From the NCBI GenBank assembly GCA_005239175.1, contig ML241294.1, positions 1 through 64,000 of the forward strand: DNA of 64,000 nucleotides, read 5' to 3'. The notes below the pieces were generated by a model. That model was not told the DNA's origin. It ran no database searches and saw only the letters and a list, made by a program, of their open reading frames with translations. This DNA comes from a halophilic archaeon SHRA6 (GTDB lineage Archaea; Halobacteriota; Halobacteria; Halobacteriales; Haloferacaceae). Positions within the stretch are counted from its first letter, which is position 1. Each line of letters begins with the position of its first letter. Of this stretch, positions 38,202-47,330 are shown piece after piece. The translations under genes and the position numbers were made by a program.

Positions 38202-40100
38202 TCAGTCACCTGCTGCAGGCACGAACGTCGTTTCCTGACCGGGGAGTTCGTCGCCTTTGATGATGGTCGTTTTGAATCCCTCCACGATATCTGCCGGTTC
38301 GAACGGGTTCCCGTTGTACTTCAGCAGACTCGAGAGCTTCTCGCCGTACCGTCCGAGTTCCTTTTGGGTCAGCCCGCGGAACTGCGCGGAAGCGTTCATC
38401 TCGATGACGAGCGCCTCGTCGACGCTGTCGAGGAACGCCGAGACCTCTTCTTTGGGATACGGCATGAGATCGCTCACGCCGAGGGATTTGACCGAATAGC
38501 CCTGGTCGGCCAGAACGTCAACAGCTTCCTCGACTGTTCCTTGCTGGCTGCCGAAGGTGATGAGTCCGTACTCGGCTTCGTCGTCGCCGTGATACGTCTG
38601 GTGGCTCTCCTCGCGGCTGTCGAGGTCTGCACGGATTGCTTCGGCTTTTTGCAGCCGGCGGTTCATCTGGGCAACCCGGTTTTCGGGCGTCTCTGCGATG
38701 TGCCCCTCTGGGGTGTGTTCGTTCCCTGTCGCGAGGAAGCGCCCGTTCTCCTGACCGGGGATCGATCGCGGACTCACGCCGTCTTCGACGTCGTGTTGGA
38801 AGCGCTGATACTTGCCCGTCTCCGCGTGCGGCGCGGTTTCGAGTTCTGCTTCGGTCAGCACGCTTCCGAGGTCCGGGTTCGGCTCGCGGTCGAAATGACT
38901 CGCCGGAACGTTGACCAACTCGCCGCCGATTTTCTGGTCGTAGAGGATGATCGACGGGACCTGGTACTCGTAGGCGATTCGGAACGCCTGTCGAGTCTGG
39001 TCGTACGCCTCGCTCACGGTCCCGGGTGCGAAGACGACCCGATGGGAGTCGCCCTGTGAGGTGTACAGGACGTGTTCGAGGTCGCCCTGCTCGGTCTTGG
39101 TCGGCATGCCGGTCGACGGCCCAGCGCGCATGGCCTCAATGAGGACGACCGGCGTCTCGGTCATCTCTGCGAGCCCAAGCGGTTCGCTCATGAGCGCAAA
39201 GCCGCCACCGGAGGAGCCGGACATCGCCTTGACACCGGCGTGACTCGCGCCGATCGCAAGTGCGGCCGCAGCGATCTCGTCTTCGACCTGCTCGGAGACG
39301 CCCCCGATCTTCGGGAAGTTCTGCGAGAGGATGGTAAAGACCTCTGTCCACGGCGTCATGGGGTAGCCAGCGATGAACCGGCAGCCCTCGTCGATCGCCC
39401 CGTAGGCGATCGCATCCGACCCGGACAAGAGGACCTGCTCCTCGTCGTGTTCCCCTGTTGGGGCCGTCACGTCAGGAGCATCAGCGTCGTACTCGTCGAC
39501 GACATGGTTGTACGCGCGCTCGAGAATCTCGAGGTTTGGCTCGAGAATCTTCTCAGGCATCGCGTCGGTCATCAGGTCCTCGACGTATTCGGTGTCGATG
39601 CCCGCAATGGCACACGTAACGCCAACACCGGCGGTGTTACGCATGACCTCTCGGCCGACATCTCGAGCCATCGATCGGAGATCGATGTCGTAGACGTGCC
39701 AGTTGTTCGCCTCGACACGCTCGTCGAAGTCCTCGATCTCGGAGGCGTCAAGCAGCCCCGAGTCGTAGACGATCACGCCGCCTTCGCGGAGTTCGTCGAG
39801 GTTCTCTGAAAGCGGTTTGATCTCCTCGTTCTCGTAGTACGCGCCCTCCTGGGGATTCCGTGCGAACGAGTCACCCAGCGCGAGCAGGAAGTTGTACCCG
39901 TCTCCACGGGAGGTGACTGGCTCGCTCGACGCGCGAATCTCGGTGTACGTGTGGCCGCCACGGATGCGTGACGGGTAGTGTCGATGTGTAAATACGTTCA
40001 GCCCTGAACGCATCAGTGCTTTTGCGAAGTTCTGGCTCGTCGAGGCGATCCCGTCGCCAGAACCGCCCGCAATTCGCCAGATAAGTTCGTCGTCAGTCAT
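38202..40100 (-). CDS. korA: 2-oxoacid:ferredoxin oxidoreductase, alpha subunit
   Basis: The 632-residue protein fuses the gamma-type domain (residues about 8-190, IWRIAGGSGDGIASTSQNFA) to the alpha domain (from about 210, GSDAIAYGAIDEGCRFIAGY then PMTPWTEVFTIL). This gamma-alpha fusion is typical of haloarchaeal and related KorA. The segment GGFALMSEPLGLAEMTETPV is the conserved alpha core. The ATG at 40100 is preferred over the GTG 12 bases upstream. It is the first gene of the korAB operon; a GTAAAAG complement at about 40150 may be its TATA element. Confidence 0.92.
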   Translation of the reverse strand: MTDDELIWRIAGGSGDGIASTSQNFAKALMRSGLNVFTHRHYPSRIRGGHTYTEIRASSEPVTSRGDGYNFLLALGDSFARNPQEGAYYENEEIKPLSENLDELREGGVIVYDSGLLDASEIEDFDERVEANNWHVYDIDLRSMARDVGREVMRNTAGVGVTCAIAGIDTEYVEDLMTDAMPEKILEPNLEILERAYNHVVDEYDADAPDVTAPTGEHDEEQVLLSGSDAIAYGAIDEGCRFIAGYPMTPWTEVFTILSQNFPKIGGVSEQVEDEIAAAALAIGASHAGVKAMSGSSGGGFALMSEPLGLAEMTETPVVLIEAMRAGPSTGMPTKTEQGDLEHVLYTSQGDSHRVVFAPGTVSEAYDQTRQAFRIAYEYQVPSIILYDQKIGGELVNVPASHFDREPNPDLGSVLTEAELETAPHAETGKYQRFQHDVEDGVSPRSIPGQENGRFLATGNEHTPEGHIAETPENRVAQMNRRLQKAEAIRADLDSREESHQTYHGDDEAEYGLITFGSQQGTVEEAVDVLADQGYSVKSLGVSDLMPYPKEEVSAFLDSVDEALVIEMNASAQFRGLTQKELGRYGEKLSSLLKYNGNPFEPADIVEGFKTTIIKGDELPGQETTFVPAAGD

Positions 40101-40420
40101 AATTACGGTCACGGCCTCTGTGGGCCACTAGTGTTCTTACGTTACGATGACGTGGTAAAAGACTTTGCTATGCATTCGCAAGGAACAATCATTAAGAAAG
40201 GAGATCGATAGACAATTGTCCATTATTTGTCGTGGAGATGCATTTGTTCAGCAGTCCATCCCTCATAATACACGAACGTTTCATAGGTAATGGAATATAA
40301 GGACATTCAAATGATACCGATGATGAAAAACGGCGATCAACAAGATCTCACGCAGCGTAAGAGGATCTGATTGCGAGTTCACTTCTCGGTTTTCCCGGAG
40401 AGCGAGTGCTCGTGGGTTTC
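40101..40420. other. 320-bp AT-richer intergenic region between korA and aroC
   Basis: The part from about 40140 to 40370 is visibly richer in A and T than its surroundings. It must contain the korA promoter on the minus strand. A 26-codon plus-strand frame at 40290-40370 (MEYKDIQMIPMMKNGDQQDL and six more residues) is present but has no recognised similarity and no clear TATA element, so I do not call it a gene. Confidence 0.5.
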
Positions 40421-41572
40421 TTATTCGTTTACTGGACTGCTCGGATGGTACTCGGTATCATACTGTCCGGGATCGTCGTCGAGTCGATCGGGGTTGATCC
40501 GTCCGCTGAGCAGCATAAAGTCGAGGATCGTAAGGTTCAACATCGCCTCGACAACAGGGACACCTCGCGGTGGGAGTACTGGATCGTGACGGCCGACGAC
40601 CTGGATCTCTTTGGTCTCGCCGGTCTCCCAGTCGACGGTCTCCTGTTTTTTTGGGATGGAAGTCGGCGCGTGCCACGTTGCCTCTCCCCAGATGGGTTGG
40701 CCGGTCGTGATTCCACCCTGTAACCCGCCGTGTTTGTTGCCTTTTGGGACCGGATCGCCCGCTTCGTTGAACTCCCAGTCCTCGTTTCTGTCCTTGCCAC
40801 TCCACGTCCGGGCTTCCTTGCCGAGTCCGAACTCGACGTGGGTGCTCGCCGGAATGGAAAACATCGCCTGACCCAACCGTGCGGGGAACGAGTCGAACCG
40901 CGGCGCACCGAGTCCGCGGGGGACACCACGAGCCTCGAAGTAGATCGACCCGCCAATCGAATCCCCTTCTTTTTGATACTGGTCGGCAACCTCGCGCATC
41001 CGCTCGGCTGCGTCCGGATCTGCACACCGGACCTCGTTGTCCTCAGTGTGCTCGAGCATGTCCTCCCACGTCACGTCCTCGGCGCGAACGTCGCCGATCT
41101 GGTTCACGTGGGCCTTGACGGTGATACCGTGTTTCTCATTAATCTGTTTCGCGATCGCGCCCGCAGCGACCCAGTTGACCGTCTCCCGAGCCGAGGATCG
41201 GCCGCCACCGCCCCAGTTTCGCGTTCCAAACTTCGCCGAATACGTGAAGTCGCCGTGGCTCGGTCGTGGCGCAGTGACGTAGGGCTCGTACTTGCCCGAG
41301 CGGGCGTCTTTGTTCTCGATGACCATCCCGATCGGCGTGCCGGTCGTGTAGCCGTCCTGAATGCCGGAGTTGATCGTCACCGCGTCGGGCTCACCACGGC
41401 TCGTCGTGATCATCGACTGGCCGGGTTTTCTGCGATCGAGTTCGTACTGAATGTCGTCTTCGTCGAGCGCCAAACCCGCTGGACAGCCGCTGACGGTCAC
41501 ACCCATCGCCTTTCCGTGGCTCTCCCCGTAGGTCGTCACCTGAAACAGACGACCGAACCGATTACCGTTCAT
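40421..41572 (-). CDS. aroC: Chorismate synthase
   Basis: The 383-residue enzyme makes chorismate from 5-enolpyruvylshikimate-3-phosphate, the last step of the shikimate pathway, with reduced FMN. Motifs include GRLFQVTTYGESHGKAMG, RRKPGQSMITTSRGEPD, GTRNWGGGGRSSARETVNWV and HGGLQGGITTGQPI. The start at 41572 agrees with the family, whose proteins begin a few residues before the GxSHG motif. The C-terminus is about 15 residues longer than usual. Confidence 0.97.
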   Translation of the reverse strand: MNGNRFGRLFQVTTYGESHGKAMGVTVSGCPAGLALDEDDIQYELDRRKPGQSMITTSRGEPDAVTINSGIQDGYTTGTPIGMVIENKDARSGKYEPYVTAPRPSHGDFTYSAKFGTRNWGGGGRSSARETVNWVAAGAIAKQINEKHGITVKAHVNQIGDVRAEDVTWEDMLEHTEDNEVRCADPDAAERMREVADQYQKEGDSIGGSIYFEARGVPRGLGAPRFDSFPARLGQAMFSIPASTHVEFGLGKEARTWSGKDRNEDWEFNEAGDPVPKGNKHGGLQGGITTGQPIWGEATWHAPTSIPKKQETVDWETGETKEIQVVGRHDPVLPPRGVPVVEAMLNLTILDFMLLSGRINPDRLDDDPGQYDTEYHPSSPVNE

Positions 41573-41699
41573 ACACGTATCGTACGGGCGGGGGCATTTG
41601 AACCTTGCAATCGGTGCAACTGGCCGTCGTGAGCGATATGATTGCAGGCTGTGATGAACCACACCAGTCGTTTTTATTCACCCGCTGCCAACCGATCGC

Positions 41700-42815
41700 A
41701 TGGAACCGACCAGACGCGGGGTGCTCTCGACTGCCGCGGCCGTACTCGTCGCGGGGTGTACCGCGCCGATCACGACACGTGAATCCGCAGATGCCACACA
41801 GTCGACGAGCAGTCCACCGACTGTTGGTGTCGAAAACGCATCACCCAGCGTCGCTTCAGAGGGATACGTCGATCTCTACGAGGCGACAGTTCCTGCCGTC
41901 GCACAGATCGAAACCACCGACGGCATGGGGCGAGGACAAGGATCGGGATTCCTCATCGATCCAGCCGACGTCGACGGTGCGGGCGATCGGCTACTCGTCA
42001 CGAATGATCACGTCATCCCTGAGGACGCAGACATTAACGTCACGTTTCACGAGGGCGCGTGGTACGAGGGTACGCTCGTCGGCCGGGATCCGTACAGCGA
42101 TCTCGCGGTGGTCAGGATCGACGGCGTGCCCGATGACGCAGTCTCGTTGTCGCTCGTCGATCGCGTTCCGCCAATTGGCGCGCCGGTGATCGCGATCGGC
42201 GCACCGCTCGATCTCCCGGAAACGATCACCCAGGGCGTAATAAGCGGTCGAAACCGATCGCTTCCGGGACCGCTCGGCTACTCGATCGCCGACACCGTGC
42301 AGACAGATGCAGCGCTGAATCCCGGCAACAGCGGCGGGCCGCTTCTCACAACCGACGGGCGGGTCGCCGGGGTCGTCTCGGCGACGAGCGGCGAGAACAT
42401 CGGCTTCGCCATCTCGGCGGCGTTGGCCCGCCGCGTCCTCCCCGCGTTGGCGACTGACGGCGACTATGACCACTCACGGCTTGGAATCAGGTCTGTCCCG
42501 GTCGATCCACAGCTCGCAGAACTCAACGATCTGCCGGATACCCGTGGGGTGATGGTCGTCGAGGTTCCTGATGATGGCCCGTCCGCCGGGATGTTACAGG
42601 GCGCTCCCGAGTCAGAAACGGTCAACGGGACAAGCTACCCGATCGGCGGCGACGTAATTCGCCGGCTGGATGATACGCCGATCGTCGACCAGTCGTCGTT
42701 GTCACGGTATCTCGCACTCGAAACGTCGCCCGGCGATCGGGTCGACGTGACTGTCCGCCGTGACGGCCAAGAAGTCGTCGAGACGGTCACCCTCGGTCGG
42801 CGGCCCGATCCGTGA
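41700..42815 (+). CDS. HtrA/DegP-like serine protease, Tat lipoprotein
   Basis: The 371-residue protein starts with a twin-arginine signal (PTRRGVLSTAAAVLVAGC) ending in a lipobox with Cys20, so it is probably exported folded and anchored by lipid on the cell surface. The trypsin-like domain has the triad His104 (TNDHVI), Asp134 (SDLAVV) and Ser211 (NPGNSGGPL). A PDZ domain follows from about residue 255 (GIRSVPVDPQLAEL through GDVIRRLDDTPI). It is likely a cell-envelope quality-control protease. Confidence 0.93.
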   Translation: MEPTRRGVLSTAAAVLVAGCTAPITTRESADATQSTSSPPTVGVENASPSVASEGYVDLYEATVPAVAQIETTDGMGRGQGSGFLIDPADVDGAGDRLLVTNDHVIPEDADINVTFHEGAWYEGTLVGRDPYSDLAVVRIDGVPDDAVSLSLVDRVPPIGAPVIAIGAPLDLPETITQGVISGRNRSLPGPLGYSIADTVQTDAALNPGNSGGPLLTTDGRVAGVVSATSGENIGFAISAALARRVLPALATDGDYDHSRLGIRSVPVDPQLAELNDLPDTRGVMVVEVPDDGPSAGMLQGAPESETVNGTSYPIGGDVIRRLDDTPIVDQSSLSRYLALETSPGDRVDVTVRRDGQEVVETVTLGRRPDP

Positions 42816-42919
42816 TCGGCCGCGCTCGTCCGGCTCAATCAGACGCCGTCGATCGTACGAACCAAGACCACGTTGGTGCGTCGGTGGGTTTGTTACTGTC
42901 CCCGACGAACTGACGAGTA

Positions 42920-43360
42920 ATGGTTGAACTGATGGATACCTTCATCGAGGATCGAAACCGCGTGCAGCCACACCACGCCAACAACTACGGGACAACCCAC
43001 GGCGGCCGGGTGCTCCACTGGATGGACGAAGTGGCCGCGATGAGTGCAATGCGGTTTGCGGGCCAGCCGTGCGTGACCGCCCACATCAATTCAGTTGACT
43101 TCACCCAACCACTCCAGATCGGCGACATCGCGTTTTTACAGGCGTACGTCTACCAGGCCGGCCGCACGAGTATCCGAGTCCGCGTGCGAGCCTACGGCGA
43201 AGACCCAACCAATGGTGAGCGTGAGCAGACGACCGAGTCGTACTTTGTCTTTGTCGCTATCGACGAAGACAATACGCCTGTTGCAGTTCCGGAGTTAACT
43301 GTCGCCACTGACGAGGGCGAAACACTCGTGGCGGAAGCGCAAGCCAAAGAACAGGGATGA
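42920..43360 (+). CDS. Acyl-CoA thioesterase (hotdog fold)
   Basis: The 146-residue protein has the hotdog pattern of the YciA/BACH acyl-CoA hydrolases: HHANNYGTTHGGRVLHWMDE, where the Asn, His-Gly-Gly and Asp/Glu form the active site, followed by CVTAHINSVDFTQPLQIGD. It probably hydrolyses acyl-CoA to free acid and CoA in the cytoplasm. Length is that of a single hotdog domain, which would act as an oligomer. Confidence 0.9.
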   Translation: MVELMDTFIEDRNRVQPHHANNYGTTHGGRVLHWMDEVAAMSAMRFAGQPCVTAHINSVDFTQPLQIGDIAFLQAYVYQAGRTSIRVRVRAYGEDPTNGEREQTTESYFVFVAIDEDNTPVAVPELTVATDEGETLVAEAQAKEQG

Positions 43361-43444
43361 TTCCGGGAGGATCGACCGATCGGCGATAGCACGCCCTCCA
43401 CGTCAGAAATTGAGACCAGTGCCGGGGAGAGGTAGCTGTGCGTA

Positions 43445-43957
43445 TCAGTGGCCGTCGGGTTCGTGTTCGGGATCTTCGCGGGTGTCAAGCGCGTGTTCAT
43501 GGCTAGCGTCGGCGTCGTCGGTGTCCTGGACGTCGATCGTCGATGGCGGGCGACCGGCGGCGTCCAACACATCCTGAGAGATTACGATCGGACAGTCGAT
43601 CCGGACCGCGATGGCGAGCGCGTCACTCGGACGCGCGTCGAACGTGAACGGCTCGGGCTCGCCGTCTTCGTATCGTTCGGCAGTCACCTTTGCGAAGAAC
43701 GTTCCATCTGCGAGGTCGTCGATCCGGACGCTGTCGATCGCACCGCCGAACTCCGTTACCATTTCCACCAGCAAGTCGTGCGTGAGCGGTCGTTCGAAGG
43801 TCTGACGCTCAAGTGCGAGCTGGATTGACTGTGCCTGATCGTCAGTGATGAAGATCGGGACGTACTCGTTTTGGGCTTCGAGGATCACCGCAGGGACGCT
43901 CGCGCCGTCTGGACCGACACCCATACCGATTCCCTCGATGCGGGCCGTATGTTCCAT
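43445..43957 (-). CDS. DUF151 (bifunctional nuclease-like) protein
   Basis: The 170-residue protein matches the BFN/DUF151 family: VPIFITDDQAQSIQLALERQ, RPLTHDLLVEMVTEFGGAID and FDARPSDALAIAVRIDCPIV. Plant and Thermotoga members are reported to cleave nucleic acids, but the activity of archaeal members is not established. The last 30 residues are acidic and unordered. The ATG at 43957 was preferred over a GTG two codons upstream. Confidence 0.88.
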   Translation of the reverse strand: MEHTARIEGIGMGVGPDGASVPAVILEAQNEYVPIFITDDQAQSIQLALERQTFERPLTHDLLVEMVTEFGGAIDSVRIDDLADGTFFAKVTAERYEDGEPEPFTFDARPSDALAIAVRIDCPIVISQDVLDAAGRPPSTIDVQDTDDADASHEHALDTREDPEHEPDGH

Positions 43958-44029
43958 GTTCACACATATATGGTGGAGGTATGAATAGCTGTTCCTCTAG
44001 GCGCATCGCCAGTGGCGATCTCGCGAGGC

Positions 44030-44746
44030 TTACAGATTTCCAGCGCGGTACCACACGGCGAACCCGACGAGTAGCACACAGAGTCCGCCGAGAAAGAACG
44101 CTGCTCCGGGTTCGAGGCTGACGATCGCGTCGATCGCGTCTGTGACTGCGGCACCGAGGAAATCGACGATCTGCTCGAGCACGCCCGGTTCGTCAGCGGC
44201 TGCCGCATCCGCGTCCATTGCGGCATCGTCGCCGGCACTGTCAGCCTGTTCGGTCTCTTCAGCGGTCATCGCTCCAGCGTCACCACCGCTGGTCTGTGCA
44301 GCCTGCTGGGTTCCAGCCCATCGTTGGATCAATAGGCTCACCACGCCGAGGAGGCCGACGGCCCCGAGCAGGCTCATGAGCGTCTCTTTGATACCAGTCC
44401 GATCGGACTCTGCGGCAGCGAACAACACGAGCGGTTCGTCAGCGGGCGCGTAGACGTTCATTTCACGGCCCTTTTCAGAGTAGACCGTATCGACGACCTC
44501 GACCAGCTCAGCGGCCTCGAGTTTTTTGATGTGGTACTGGACGTTTTGGAGCGTGGTGTCGACCCGATCGGCGAGTTCGGCCGGGGTGTCCGGGCGATCG
44601 TGGAGTGCGTGAAGGACGGTTCGAGCGGTTTCCGATGAGAGGGCGTTGATGACCGAGTCCGCATCCTCGCTGTCGAGACCGACAACGCGAGGCTCCTCGT
44701 TCGTCGCCGGCGGCACGTCGGAGAGGGAGGGCAGGAGCTTCGCCAT
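44030..44746 (-). CDS. Membrane-anchored ArsR-type HTH regulator
   Basis: The 238-residue protein has an N-terminal winged helix (about 28-100: SVINALSSETARTVLHALHD, TPAELADRVDTTLQNVQYHI). It is followed by a membrane helix at about 121-141 (ETLMSLLGAVGLLGVVSLLI), a very acidic Ala/Glu/Asp-rich loop at 145-188, and a second helix at about 214-233 (GAAFFLGGLCVLLVGFAVWY). The topology predicts a cytoplasmic DNA-binding domain tethered to the membrane with an external loop. The start at 44746 precedes this HTH; longer frames upstream overlap the divergent promoter. It is divergent, with a 135-bp gap, from the TraB and M50 protease genes. Confidence 0.85.
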   Translation of the reverse strand: MAKLLPSLSDVPPATNEEPRVVGLDSEDADSVINALSSETARTVLHALHDRPDTPAELADRVDTTLQNVQYHIKKLEAAELVEVVDTVYSEKGREMNVYAPADEPLVLFAAAESDRTGIKETLMSLLGAVGLLGVVSLLIQRWAGTQQAAQTSGGDAGAMTAEETEQADSAGDDAAMDADAAAADEPGVLEQIVDFLGAAVTDAIDAIVSLEPGAAFFLGGLCVLLVGFAVWYRAGNL

Positions 44747-44881
44747 ATCGCCATAGAGTGGCCCGCAGACGTACAAATCTTCTGTTTTCGCGTCTGTGTA
44801 GTATGTAAAGACGGAGACGGCCATGAGTAGCTGCGATCGCAGTTCGACACAAGTAAACGGCGAGACTGTGTAGCTGGCCCA

Positions 44882-46576
44882 ATGAGTACGCCCGCGGACA
44901 CGACAACCGCCAAGCCGGACGGAGCCGGCAGCGTTACTGTCGTCGGCACCGCACACGTCTCCCAACAGAGCGTCGATGAGGTGAAATCGGCGATCGGCGA
45001 GGAGTCACCCGACATCGTCGCCGTCGAGCTTGATGAGGGTCGCTATCGGCAGATGCAGGGCGAAGAGCCAGAGGATCTGAACGCGAGCGATCTGCTCAGC
45101 GGCAATACAGTGTTTCAGTTCCTCGCCTACTGGATGCTCTCGTACGTCCAGACCCGCCTGGGCGAGCGCTTCGACGTCCAACCCGGTGCGGACATGCTCG
45201 CGGCAATCGAAACCGCCGAAGCGCACGGAATCGACGTTGCACTCGTCGATCGAGACATCCAAGAGACGATCCAGCGCTTCTGGGCGCGGATGACCCTCCT
45301 CGAGAAGCTTCGAATGATCGGCGGCTTAGCGTTCGGAATTACCGATCGGCGGGTCGTCGGTATCATGGTCGGATTGATCCTCGGATTGCTCGCCGGACCG
45401 GGAATCGCGATCTTCGGCGGGACACTCGGGATCTCAAGTGCCTTGCTGACGAGTGTGACTGGCGGCCTCCTGCTGGGTGGCGCCGTTGCGATCGCCGTCG
45501 ATACCCTCGGCGGCGCGTTTCTCTCGGGTGACGATCGCCTCTACGCGGCGATCGCGAGCGGAGTCGGCGTTGGCATCGTTGGTGGCGTTGGGTTCGGGCT
45601 CGCCGATGGGATCGTAACTCGATTTCTCGGCGACTTTGTGATCACCGTGCTCGGCAGCCTCACGCTGGGTATCGCTGCTGGCGTCGCAGTCGGCGTGCTC
45701 GCAGCCGGCCTGATCGGGCTCCGTGGCCCGACCGAAGCCGAACACGGCGGAATCGACGATCTGGACATCGACGAGCTCACCGACGCCGACGTGGTGACGA
45801 TGATGATGGAGGAGTTCCGCCAGTTCAGCCCGGGCGGAGCCGAAGCGCTCATTGACGAGCGCGACGCCTACATCGCCCACCAGCTCGTCGGATTGCGCAA
45901 AGCAGGGTATAACGTCCTGGCGGTCGTCGGCGCAGGCCACCGCGAGGGGATCGAAGGGTATCTCGCCGAATCGACATCCCTACCGCCGATGGAATCGATC
46001 ACGGGGACCGAGCGAGGACGTGGGATTCCGTGGGGCAAGCTCATCGCATACGGTATCTCGATCGCGCTCATTTCGTTTTTTATCCTGTTGGCGATGGCCG
46101 GCGTCAGGAACGGCTTCCTCCTGCGACTGTTCGGCGCGTGGTTCCTCATCAACGCAGTGTTCGCTGCTGGGCTCGCGAAGCTCGCAGGCGCACGCTGGAG
46201 CTCGGCGGGCGTTGGCGGTGCGGTCGCGTGGATGACCTCGATCAACCCGCTTTTGGCACCGGGGTGGTTCACCGGCTACCTCGAGCTTCGACACCTTTCT
46301 GTCAACATCGGCGACATCTCGACGCTCAACGAGCTGTTGTCCGACGAGACCCGTCCAGTCGGTGATATTCTCTCGGACATGTTCGACGTCCCGCTGTTCA
46401 AGCTCATCATGATCGTTGCGCTTACCAACGTCGGCAGCATCATCGCGAGTGTCTTGTTTGTAACGTATGTGTTGCCGCTGTTTGCGGCCGATCTCGGCGG
46501 CATCGAGGGCGTCTCGCAATTGATGATTGACGGAGCGAGAAACAGTGCCGAACTTATCTGGGGGCTGGTGCGATGA
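44882..46576 (+). CDS. TraB family polytopic membrane protein
   Basis: The 564-residue protein begins with a TraB domain: SVTVVGTAHVSQQSVDEVKS, with the family's G-x-x-H at residues 22-25, and DIVAVELDEGRYRQM. This domain is split: about six hydrophobic segments occur at roughly 150-275 (for example GIMVGLILGLLAGPGIAIFG), then TraB-type motifs resume with [15 protein letters not shown] and VLAVVGAGHREGIEGYL, and a second membrane block closes the protein. TraB/PrgY proteins limit peptide pheromones in enterococci, and the related TIKI proteins are metalloproteases. Its stop overlaps the M50 gene by four bases. Confidence 0.88.
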   Translation: MSTPADTTTAKPDGAGSVTVVGTAHVSQQSVDEVKSAIGEESPDIVAVELDEGRYRQMQGEEPEDLNASDLLSGNTVFQFLAYWMLSYVQTRLGERFDVQPGADMLAAIETAEAHGIDVALVDRDIQETIQRFWARMTLLEKLRMIGGLAFGITDRRVVGIMVGLILGLLAGPGIAIFGGTLGISSALLTSVTGGLLLGGAVAIAVDTLGGAFLSGDDRLYAAIASGVGVGIVGGVGFGLADGIVTRFLGDFVITVLGSLTLGIAAGVAVGVLAAGLIGLRGPTEAEHGGIDDLDIDELTDADVVTMMMEEFRQFSPGGAEALIDERDAYIAHQLVGLRKAGYNVLAVVGAGHREGIEGYLAESTSLPPMESITGTERGRGIPWGKLIAYGISIALISFFILLAMAGVRNGFLLRLFGAWFLINAVFAAGLAKLAGARWSSAGVGGAVAWMTSINPLLAPGWFTGYLELRHLSVNIGDISTLNELLSDETRPVGDILSDMFDVPLFKLIMIVALTNVGSIIASVLFVTYVLPLFAADLGGIEGVSQLMIDGARNSAELIWGLVR

Positions 46577-47202
46577 GCGGTGGACACACCATCGCTGGCT
46601 ACCAGTTCAGCAATTCGGAGCTCAAAGACCTCGCGATCGCGTGGGTCGCGCTCGGCCTCGCGTTCGCGCTGTTTTTCGGCGGCGGCGCAGGCGCGATCGG
46701 GTCGATCATCGCGGGACCGCTGCTGTTTGTGAGCCTGCTCACCGCGGGTGTCGCATTCCTCTTGCACGAGGTGGCGCACAAAGTCGTCGCAGTTCGATTC
46801 GGCCAGACTGCGGCGTTCCGCGCTGACTACAGCATGTTGTTTCTCGCAATCATGAGTGCGATGTTGGGGTTCATTTTCGCCGCTCCTGGCGCGGTTCACC
46901 ACCGAGGGTACATCACCCAGCGTGAGAACGGCATCATCGCGATCGCTGGCCCGGTGACGAACCTCGTGCTTGCGGTCATCTTTGTCCCAGTGTTCCTCGT
47001 TGGCTCTTCGATCGGTGGCATCATCGGGCAGATCGGTGCCTACGGCCTCGTGATCAACCTCTTTTTAGCGGCGTTCAACATGATCCCGTACGGCCCACTG
47101 GACGGCAAGACGGTGCTCACGTGGAGCAAACTCATCTGGGCCGCGGTGTTTGTTCCGAGCGTGATCGCGACGCTGCTTGCACTTTCGACGATCGGCCTCT
47201 AG
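46573..47202 (+). CDS. Site-2 type (M50) membrane metalloprotease
   Basis: The 209-residue integral membrane protein has the zinc motif HEVAHK (residues 65-70) within a hydrophobic helix and the distal NMIPYGPLDGKT (169-180), whose Asp177 is the third zinc ligand in site-2 proteases. At least five membrane helices are visible, and GPVTNLVLAVIF is a usual companion motif. No PDZ or CBS domain is present. It would cleave other proteins inside the membrane. Overlap of its start with the TraB stop indicates translational coupling. Confidence 0.92.
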   Translation: MSGGHTIAGYQFSNSELKDLAIAWVALGLAFALFFGGGAGAIGSIIAGPLLFVSLLTAGVAFLLHEVAHKVVAVRFGQTAAFRADYSMLFLAIMSAMLGFIFAAPGAVHHRGYITQRENGIIAIAGPVTNLVLAVIFVPVFLVGSSIGGIIGQIGAYGLVINLFLAAFNMIPYGPLDGKTVLTWSKLIWAAVFVPSVIATLLALSTIGL

Positions 47203-47330
47203 ATTTCTGGAGCGTCACATACACGATTGTGAGATTTAATTCGACTGTGAGGTCGCAAATACCCACATTGATGGATATATCCGCCGCGACAATCAGTAGG
47301 GTTTTGTCCGATCGCGAACCCAACTGAGCC

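Noticed and set aside
40290-40370. 26-codon plus-strand frame as a gene
   Set aside because: It has no TATA box at the right distance, no recognised similarity and odd composition. It is listed only as an observation.
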